Below are positions 27,175-35,800 of a stretch of 64,000 bases of DNA, in pieces. The notes beneath the pieces were generated by a model. The model saw nothing but the letters and a program-made list of their open reading frames with translations, was not told the origin of the DNA and did no database searches. This DNA is from Flavobacterium haoranii. GTDB lineage: Bacteria; Bacteroidota; Bacteroidia; Flavobacteriales; Flavobacteriaceae. Positions within the stretch are counted from its first letter, which is position 1, and each line of letters starts with the position of its first letter. The position numbers were made by a program, and so were the translations under genes. The stretch spans positions 1,426,001 to 1,490,000 of the forward strand of contig NZ_CP045292.1 in assembly GCF_009363055.1 (NCBI RefSeq), read 5' to 3'.

Positions 27175-27246
27175 TCGTCAGTTCGAGTGTTTTGATTCGA
27201 TTCTCGATACTTTCGCTTTGCGAAAACTCGAATTGACGAATCAAAA
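27175..27246. repeat. REP-like palindromic element
   Basis: TCGTCAGTTCGAGT (27175-27188) pairs with ACTCGAATTGACGA (27227-27240) and TTTTGATTCG (27190-27199) with CGAATCAAAA (27237-27246). The core TGTCA/GTCA-GTTCGAG words match the repeat family at 4042, 58689 and 60774. It is preceded by a short CAGTCGCAGT tandem (27151-27180). Confidence 0.6.
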
Positions 27247-27291
27247 TTTATCGAGAACAAAAATCAACGTTTCATTTAAAAATTTTATATC

Positions 27292-29238
27292 ATGAAAAAT
27301 GTAAAAATCTTTTCATTAGGGATTGCTATGCTTTTTGCGTTCCTAAGTTTTAAAACTGTAAATAGTTCATTTAGAACATATAGTGAGTTCAAAACAATTA
27401 CAGGAATTGTTTCAGATGATTTGGGTCCAATTGCTGGAGCCAATGTAATTGTAAAAGGAACCAATCGTGGCACTACAACCGATTTTGATGGAAAATATAC
27501 TTTACAAGCAAAAGAAGGTGAAATTTTACTTTTTACTTATGTAGGCTATTCAAATACATTTTTAACCGTTGGAAAATCGAACGTTTATAATGCAACACTA
27601 AATGCAAATCAACTTGAAGAAGTTGTGGTTGTAACTGCTCATGGAACAAAAAAATCGGAAAAAAAAGTTACTTATGCAGCTCAAAATATTAAGGGTAACA
27701 TCTCAGGAGTTCAAATAAATAATGGTTCAGTTGGTGCATCAAATAAAATTCTAATTAGAGGAAACTCATCAATAAACTCAGATATTAGTAAAGTAAATCA
27801 TCAAAAATATGACGATAAAAATGCTACTTCATCAAACGATAATGAAGATTATGGTGTTTTAGTGGAAAACGAATTTGAAAGTCCTAAACAATCGCCTCTT
27901 TCTACTTTTTCAATTGATGTCGATAATGCTTCTTATACTAACATTCGTCGTTTTTTAAATTATGGCCAACAAGTTCCTAAAGATGCTGTTCGTGTAGAAG
28001 AAATGGTTAACTTTTTTAAATACAATTATTCGCAACCAAAAAACAATCATCCTTTTGCAATTTATACCGAATACAGTGAATGTCCTTGGAATGAAAATCA
28101 TAAACTATTGAAAATTGGTTTACAAGGAAAAGATATTCCCACGGAAGAATTACCTAACTCAAATTTTGTCTTCTTAATTGATGTTTCAGGTTCAATGAGT
28201 TCACAAAACAAATTACCTCTTTTGAAAGAATCAATGAAAGTTTTGGTAAATCAAATGAGAAAAGAAGATAAAGTTGCAATTGTGGTTTATGCTGGTGCTG
28301 CAGGATTAGTACTTCCTCCTACATCTGGAAACAAAAAGGAAACAATTATTAATGCTTTAGACCAACTAAATGCTGGTGGAAGTACTGCAGGCGGCGCTGG
28401 AATTCAATTGGCTTGTAAAATTGCAGAAGAAAACTTTATAAAAGGTGGAAACAACCGAGTAATATTAGCAACTGATGGCGATTTTAACGTAGGCGCGTCA
28501 TCGGATAATGATATGGAGCGTTTAATTGAAGAGAAAAGAAAGAGTGGTGTTTTCTTAACTTGTTTAGGCTATGGAATGGGAAATTACAAAGACAGTAAGA
28601 TGGAAACTTTAGCCGATAAAGGAAATGGTAATTATGCTTATATTGATAATATTCAGGAAGCTAATCGATTCTTAGGAAAAGAATTTAAAGGAAGTATGTT
28701 TGCTATTGCTAAAGATGTAAAAATTCAAATTGAATTCAATCCTAAACATGTTCAAAGCTATCGCTTAATTGGTTACGAAAATAGAAAATTACGTCCAGAA
28801 GATTTTAAAAATGATGCAATTGATGCGGGTGAATTAGGAAGCGGACATACCGTAACAGCTTTATATGAAATAATTCCTGTTGGTGTTAAAAGTAATTATT
28901 TAAAAGAAGTAGACGGATTGAAATATTCTAATGTTAGTACCAATCAAAACTTTTCGGAAGAATTAGCTACTATTAAATTTCGATATAAAAAACCAGATGG
29001 CGAAAAAAGTATAGAAATGGTAGAAACTATTAAAGATAACAGTGTTTTAATGGCTAAAACATCAGATGATTTTAAGTTTAGTTCTGCCGTAGCTTGGTTC
29101 GGATTAAAACTACGCGATTCTAAATTGATTACTAATAAATCAAAAGATGCTATTAAAGCATTAGCAAAACAAGGAAAATCGAATGATGCTGAAGGATATC
29201 GTTCTGAGTTTATTCGTTTAATTGACGCTGTAAATTAA
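27292..29238 (+). CDS. Exported von Willebrand factor A protein with carboxypeptidase-regulatory-like domain (YfbK type)
   Basis: 648 residues. N-terminal hydrophobic signal (KIFSLGIAMLFAFLSFKTVN). Residues about 36-105 are a CarboxypepD_reg-like beta domain (ITGIVSDDLGPIAGANVIVK...TTTDFDGKYTLQ). About 125-160 is a short SusC-like plug remnant (NISGVQINNGSVGASNKILI RGNSSI). Then a vWF N-terminal region (SPLSTFSIDVDNASYTNIRR) and a vWA domain with the metal site DVSGSMS at about 297-303, and a C-terminal YfbK-like (DUF3520) domain. vWA domains of this class bind protein partners through a divalent cation. The gene follows the sigma/membrane-partner pair by 141 bp and may belong to the same regulon. 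Confidence 0.85.
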   Translation: MKNVKIFSLGIAMLFAFLSFKTVNSSFRTYSEFKTITGIVSDDLGPIAGANVIVKGTNRGTTTDFDGKYTLQAKEGEILLFTYVGYSNTFLTVGKSNVYNATLNANQLEEVVVVTAHGTKKSEKKVTYAAQNIKGNISGVQINNGSVGASNKILIRGNSSINSDISKVNHQKYDDKNATSSNDNEDYGVLVENEFESPKQSPLSTFSIDVDNASYTNIRRFLNYGQQVPKDAVRVEEMVNFFKYNYSQPKNNHPFAIYTEYSECPWNENHKLLKIGLQGKDIPTEELPNSNFVFLIDVSGSMSSQNKLPLLKESMKVLVNQMRKEDKVAIVVYAGAAGLVLPPTSGNKKETIINALDQLNAGGSTAGGAGIQLACKIAEENFIKGGNNRVILATDGDFNVGASSDNDMERLIEEKRKSGVFLTCLGYGMGNYKDSKMETLADKGNGNYAYIDNIQEANRFLGKEFKGSMFAIAKDVKIQIEFNPKHVQSYRLIGYENRKLRPEDFKNDAIDAGELGSGHTVTALYEIIPVGVKSNYLKEVDGLKYSNVSTNQNFSEELATIKFRYKKPDGEKSIEMVETIKDNSVLMAKTSDDFKFSSAVAWFGLKLRDSKLITNKSKDAIKALAKQGKSNDAEGYRSEFIRLIDAVN

Positions 29239-29264
29239 CGTAACTTTCTTAATAATAGATTAAA

Positions 29265-29299
29265 ATCCTGCAAACCTAAATTGTGTTTGTAGGATTTTT
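29265..29299 (+). terminator. Intrinsic terminator of the vWA gene
   Basis: ATCCTGCAAAC / GTTTGTAGGAT stem (one mismatch) followed by T5. Confidence 0.65.
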
Positions 29300-29337
29300 C
29301 AGTTTGCATTGTTATATTTACATAAAACATCTACGTT

Positions 29338-29787
29338 ATGAAAAAAATATTTTATATCCTGTTGCTTGCATTTGTAGTTATCCAATTTTTTCAAATTGAT
29401 AAAACAAATCCACCAGTCGATGAAAGTCAAGATTTTTTAAAAATTAACAATACTCCAGAAGCTATTGCTACTCAAATTAAAGCTTCTTGTTATGATTGTC
29501 ATTCAAACGAAAGTAAATATCCTTGGTATTCAAATATTCAGCCAGTTGCTTGGTTTTTAAAACATCATATTGATGAAGGTCGAGAAGAATTAAATTTCTC
29601 AGAATTTGGAACTTACACGGCTGAACGTCAAGCTCACAAATTAGATGAATGTGCAGAACTAATTGAAAAAGATGAAATGCCTCTTTCTAGTTATACTATA
29701 ATTCACAAAGATGCTGTTTTAGATGCTAATCAGAAAGAATTGCTTTTAAATTACTTTAAAGAATTACATTCTAAGACAAAAGAATAA
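29338..29787 (+). CDS. Haem-binding domain protein (single c-type haem)
   Basis: 149 residues. The N-terminus IFYILLLAFVVIQFFQI is a membrane anchor or uncleaved signal; the rest is periplasmic. A CxxCH site is present at 51-55 (CYDCH), preceded by IATQIKAS and followed by SNESKYPWYSNIQPVAWFLK, the signature of the bacterial haem-binding domain (Haem_bd, PF14376 type). Conserved HHIDEGREELNFSEF and EMPLSSYTIIHKDA follow. Such proteins are often found next to cytochrome or peroxidase genes; here the neighbour is the vWA gene and a strong terminator closes the unit. Confidence 0.88.
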   Translation: MKKIFYILLLAFVVIQFFQIDKTNPPVDESQDFLKINNTPEAIATQIKASCYDCHSNESKYPWYSNIQPVAWFLKHHIDEGREELNFSEFGTYTAERQAHKLDECAELIEKDEMPLSSYTIIHKDAVLDANQKELLLNYFKELHSKTKE

Positions 29788-29795
29788 AAATTAAA

Positions 29796-29823
29796 AAGGC
29801 TGCCAATTTTGGCAGCCTTTTCT
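29796..29823. terminator. Bidirectional intrinsic terminator
   Basis: AAAGGCTGCC aatttt GGCAGCCTTT perfect hairpin with A- and T-rich flanks, between the haem protein (plus) and the giant surface protein (minus). Confidence 0.85.
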
Positions 29824-29841
29824 TTAATTAAGCATACTTAA

Positions 29842-32800
29842 TTAAAAATTAGTAGATATGATTTTTTTAACAGTTACACCTGTATCAGTTATTACTTTTA
29901 AGATGTAAACTTCTCCTTTACCTTGAATATAATTAGGAATTCTTAATGTGTATTCTCGGTTATAACCTGCATTGTAATCTTTTTCATTTACTAATAAAGT
30001 TCCTTTAGTATCAAATAATTGAATTTCTGCACTAGAATTGTATTCATATAAATATTTAATAGTAACATTATCAATAAACGGAACAGGATATGCAATGAAG
30101 TTCGCGCTTAATAAAGTATCTTTTCCATAATCTTCAGGAACAGAAACTTCAATACGACATTGATCGAAACCTCTATTAATTGCATCAACTGCTGCATTAA
30201 TATTTGAATGAGATAAGTTTCCTATATACTCTCCTCCAAGTGCTTTATTTGCTAGTATAAATAGATTATCTACATTAGCGCCACCATTATTATTCAAATA
30301 ATCAATTACACTTTGTGGTATATTAAATACTTGAGTAGTATCAGGAATTGGAATATCACTTCCACAATCCACATCAGATGTAGCAAAAGTAGCCTGTAAT
30401 TCATATGAACCAAGATCACTACTACTCGATTGCATATTGAAGAACAATGTCATCGTTTGACTCAATAAATTATTAATTATTTTTCCACGATTTGGATTTG
30501 TAGCTTTTAAAGGATTGTTATCGGACCAAGTTGAATATTGATCATAAGTAGCAAATCCACTTAAACTAGTTGGTGTTCCTCCTCCAGGTAACATTTTGAA
30601 AATATTATTAGAGCCTGGACTTGGATTTCCATTAATATCAGATAGTTTTAATGTAAAGTAATTATTAGTAGCAGTACTACCAAAATTATATATACCTCCA
30701 ACATTAGTCATGGCATTAATCATTATTGATTGCGCATTAGATGTTTCTCCATTGTCTAAACATGCTTTACCATTTACATTTCCATAATAACCTTGCGTAT
30801 ATGTACAATGAGGTTCATCACAAGTGTTAACCAATACTGTGAATTCACATTCATTTGCTTCATTTCCACAAGAATCTTCTGCAGTTAATGTAATGGTTAC
30901 TACAACACCTACTGGGAATGGAGCATTTAAGGCTTGTCCATCTGAACGTACCGCCATTACTTCAACTGTTCCATCACAATTGTCTTCAGCTATTGGTAGC
31001 TGAATCACTGGCATTTCTTCACATTCTCTTGTTACAATATTAGAAGGGCAATCAAATGTTGGTGCTGTTTCATCATAATGTCTTGTGATACGTAGGGTTT
31101 GACTTGAACTGTTGTTACAATCATCAATAACGGTAAAGCTGTAATCTCTATATTGAGTACATGCATCTAAACTGCCTTCCCCTGTCATTACACCATCTAC
31201 ATTTCCTGAGGTTAGTCCACCTACACCACAGTTGTCGTTCCATGTAGTACTTACTTCTGTTGGCCATGGCGTGTTACAACCACCTAAATCGTAGTCTGCA
31301 ATATCATCCACAACTGGTGCTGTTTCATCATAGTGTCTTGTGATACGTAGGGTTTGACTTGAACTGTTGTTACAATCATCAATAACGGTAAAGCTGTAAT
31401 CTCTATATTGAGTACATGCATCTAAACTGCCTTCCCCTGTCATTACACCATCTACATTTCCTGAGGTTAGTCCACCTACACCACAGTTGTCGTTCCATGT
31501 GGTGCTAACTGCTGTTGGCCATGGCGTGTTACAACCACCTAAATCGTAGTCTGCAATATCATCCACAACTGGTGCGGTTTCATCATAGTGTCTTGTGATA
31601 CGTAGGGTTTGACTTGAACTGTTGTTACAATCATCAATAACGGTAAAGCTGTAATCTCTATATTGAGTACATGCATCTAAACTGCCTTCCCCTGTCATTA
31701 CACCATCTACATTTCCTGAGGTTAGTCCGCCTACACCACAGTTGTCGTTCCATGTAGTACTTACTGCTGTTGGCCATGGCGTGTTACAACCTCCTAAATC
31801 GTAGTCTGCAATATCATCCACAACTGGTGCTGTTTCATCATAGTGTCTTGTGATACGTAAGGTTTGACTTGAACTGTTGTTACAATCATCAATAACGGTA
31901 AAGCTGTAATCTCTATATTGAGTACATGCATCTAAACTGCCTTCCCCTGTCATTACACCATCTACATTTCCTGATAGTTGTCCACCTACACCACAGTTGT
32001 CGTTCCATGTGGTGCTAACTGCTGTTGGCCATGGCGTGTTACAACCACCTAAATCGTAGTCTGCAATATCATCCACAACTGGTGCTGTTTCATCATAGTG
32101 TCTTGTGATACGTAGGGTTTGACTTGAACTGTTGTTACAATCATCAATAACGGTAAAGCTGTAATCTCTATATTGAGTACATGCATCTAAACTGCCTTCC
32201 CCTGTCATTACACCATCTACATTTCCTGATAGTTGTCCGCCTACACCACAGTTGTCGTTCCATGTGGTACTTACTTCTGTTGGCCATGGCGTGTTACAAC
32301 CACCTAAATCGTAGTCTGCAATATCATCCACAACTGGTGCTGTTTCATCATAGTGTCTTGTGATACGTAAGGTTTGACTTGAACTGTTGTTACAATCATC
32401 AATAACGGTAAAGCTGTAATCTCTATATTGAGTACATGCATCTAAACTGCCTTCCCCTGTCATTACACCATCTACATTTCCTGATAGTTGTCCGCCTACA
32501 CCACAGTTGTCGTTCCATGTAGTACTTACTTCTGTTGGCCATGGCGTGTTACAACCACCTAAATCGTAGTCTGCAATATCATCCACAACTGGTGCGGTTT
32601 CATCATAGTGTCTTGTGATACGTAGGGTTTGACTTGAACTGTTGTTACAATCATCAATAACGGTAAAGCTGTAATCTCTATATTGAGTACATGCATCTAA
32701 ACTGCCTTCCCCTGTCATTACACCATCTACATTTCCTGATAGTTGTCCGTCTACACCACAGTTGTCGCTCCATGTAGTGCTAACTTCTGTTGGCCATGGC

Positions 32801-35800
32801 GTGTTACAACCGCCTAAATCGTAGTCTGCAATGTCGTCTACAACTGGTGCTGTTTCGTCATAATGCCTAGTGATTCGTAAAGTTTGACTTGAGCTGTTAT
32901 TACAATCATCTACCACAGTGAAACTGTAATCTCTATATTGAGTACATCCATCTAAACTGCCTTCCCCTGTCATTACACCATCTACATTTCCTGAGGTTAG
33001 TCCACCTACACCACAGTTGTCGCTCCATGTAGTACTAACTTCTGTTGGCCATGGCGTGTTACAACCTCCTAAATCGTAGTCTGCAATATCATCCACAACT
33101 GGTGCTGTTTCATCATAGTGTCTTGTGATACGTAAGGTTTGACTTGAACTGTTGTTACAATCATCAATAACGGTAAAGCTGTAATCTCTATATTGAGTAC
33201 ATGCATCTAAACTGCCTTCCCCTGTCATTACACCATCTACATTTCCTGATAGTTGTCCACCTACACCACAGTTGTCGTTCCATGTGGTGCTAACTGCTGT
33301 TGGCCATGGCGTGTTACAACCACCTAAATCGTAGTCTGCAATATCATCCACAACTGGTGCTGTTTCATCATAGTGTCTTGTGATACGTAGGGTTTGACTT
33401 GAACTGTTGTTACAATCATCAATAACGGTAAAGCTGTAATCTCTATATTGAGTACATGCATCTAAACTGCCTTCCCCTGTCATTACACCATCTACATTTC
33501 CTGATAGTTGTCCGCCTACACCACAGTTGTCGTTCCATGTGGTACTTACTTCTGTTGGCCATGGCGTGTTACAACCACCTAAATCGTAGTCTGCAATATC
33601 ATCCACAACTGGTGCGGTTTCATCATAGTGTCTTGTGATACGTAAGGTTTGACTTGAACTGTTGTTACAATCATCAATAACGGTAAAGCTGTAATCTCTA
33701 TATTGAGTACATGCATCTAAACTGCCTTCCCCTGTCATTACACCATCTACATTTCCTGATAGTTGTCCGCCTACACCACAGTTGTCGTTCCATGTAGTAC
33801 TTACTGCTGTTGGCCATGGCGTGTTACAACCACCTAAATCGTAGTCTGCAATATCATCCACAACTGGTGCGGTTTCATCATAGTGTCTTGTGATACGTAA
33901 GGTTTGACTTGAACTGTTGTTACAATCATCAATAACGGTAAAGCTGTAATCTCTATATTGAGTACATGCATCTAAACTGCCTTCCCCTGTCATTACACCA
34001 TCTACATTTCCTGATAGTTGTCCGCCTACACCACAGTTGTCGTTCCATGTAGTACTTACTGCTGTTGGCCATGGCGTGTTACAACCACCTAAATCGTAGT
34101 CTGCAATATCATCCACAACTGGTGCTGTTTCATCATAGTGTCTTGTGATACGTAGGGTTTGACTAGAACTGTTATTACAATCATCAATAACGGTAAAGCT
34201 GTAATCTCTATATTGAGTACATGCATCTAAACTGCCTTCTGCTGTCATTACTCCTGCTATACTTCCAGAGGTTTGACCATTAACACCACAGTTGTCGCTC
34301 CATGTAGTACTTACTTCTGTTGGCCATGGCGTGTTACAACCACCTAAATCGTAGTCTGCAATATCATCCACAACTGGTGCGGTTTCATCATAGTGTCTTG
34401 TGATACGTAAGGTTTGACTTGAACTGTTGTTACAATCATCAATAACGGTAAAGCTGTAATCTCTATATTGAGTACATGCATCTAAACTGCCTTCCCCTGT
34501 CATTACACCATCTACATTTCCTGAGGTTAGTCCGCCTACACCACAGTTGTCGTTCCATGTAGTACTTACTGCTGTTGGCCATGGCGTGTTACAACCTCCT
34601 AAATCGTAGTCTGCAATATCATCCACAACTGGTGCTGTTTCATCATAGTGTCTTGTGATACGTAGGGTTTGACTTGAACTGTTGTTACAATCATCAATAA
34701 CGGTAAAGCTGTAATCTCTATATTGAGTACATGCATCTAAACTGCCTTCCCCTGTCATTACACCATCTACATTTCCTGATAGTTGTCCGCCTACACCACA
34801 GTTGTCGTTCCATGTGGTACTTACTTCTGTTGGCCATGGCGTGTTACAACCACCTAAATCGTAGTCTGCAATATCATCCACAACTGGTGCGGTTTCATCA
34901 TAGTGTCTTGTGATACGTAAGGTTTGACTTGAACTGTTGTTACAATCATCAATAACGGTAAAGCTGTAATCTCTATATTGAGTACATGCATCTAAACTGC
35001 CTTCCCCTGTCATTACACCATCTACATTTCCTGATAGTTGTCCGCCTACACCACAGTTGTCGTTCCATGTAGTACTTACTGCTGTTGGCCATGGCGTGTT
35101 ACAACCACCTAAATCGTAGTCTGCAATATCATCCACAACTGGTGCTGTTTCATCATAGTGTCTTGTGATACGTAGGGTTTGACTAGAACTGTTATTACAA
35201 TCATCAATAACGGTAAAGCTGTAATCTCTATATTGAGTACATGCATCTAAACTGCCTTCTGCTGTCATTACTCCTGCTATACTTCCAGAGGTTTGACCAT
35301 TAACACCACAATTGTCGCTCCATGTGGTGCTAACTGCTGTTGGCCATGGCGTATTACATCCGCCTAAATCGTAGTCTGCAATATCATCTACAACTGGTGC
35401 TGTTTCATCATAGTGTTTTGTGATACGTAAGGTTTGACTAGAACTGTTGTTACAATCATCAATAACGGTAAAGCTGTAATCTCTATATTGAGTACATGCA
35501 TCTAAACTGCCTTCTGCTGTCATTACTCCTGCTATACTTCCAGAGGTTTGACCATTAACACCACAATTGTCGCTCCATGTGGTGCTAACTGCTGTTGGCC
35601 ATGGCGTATTACATCCGCCTAAATCGTAGTCTGCAATATCATCTACAACTGGTGCTGTTTCATCATAGTGTCGAGTAACTCTTATAGTAACTGCTTGAGC
35701 TGGATTACCACAATCATCTGAGACATTGAAAACATAATCTCTATATTGAGTACATTCGTCAATATTTCCTTCGTCAGATAAAATACCTACAAGTGTTCCA

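Noticed and set aside
32181-34913. Three identical or near-identical 60-codon plus-strand ORFs in the repeat region
   Set aside because: They are shadows of the 255-bp coding repeats on the minus strand; composition and repetition follow the real frame.
31081-35670. Possible CRISPR-like or other non-coding repeat array
   Set aside because: Units are contiguous, 255 bp long (divisible by three), without spacers, and lie in one open frame of a secreted protein.
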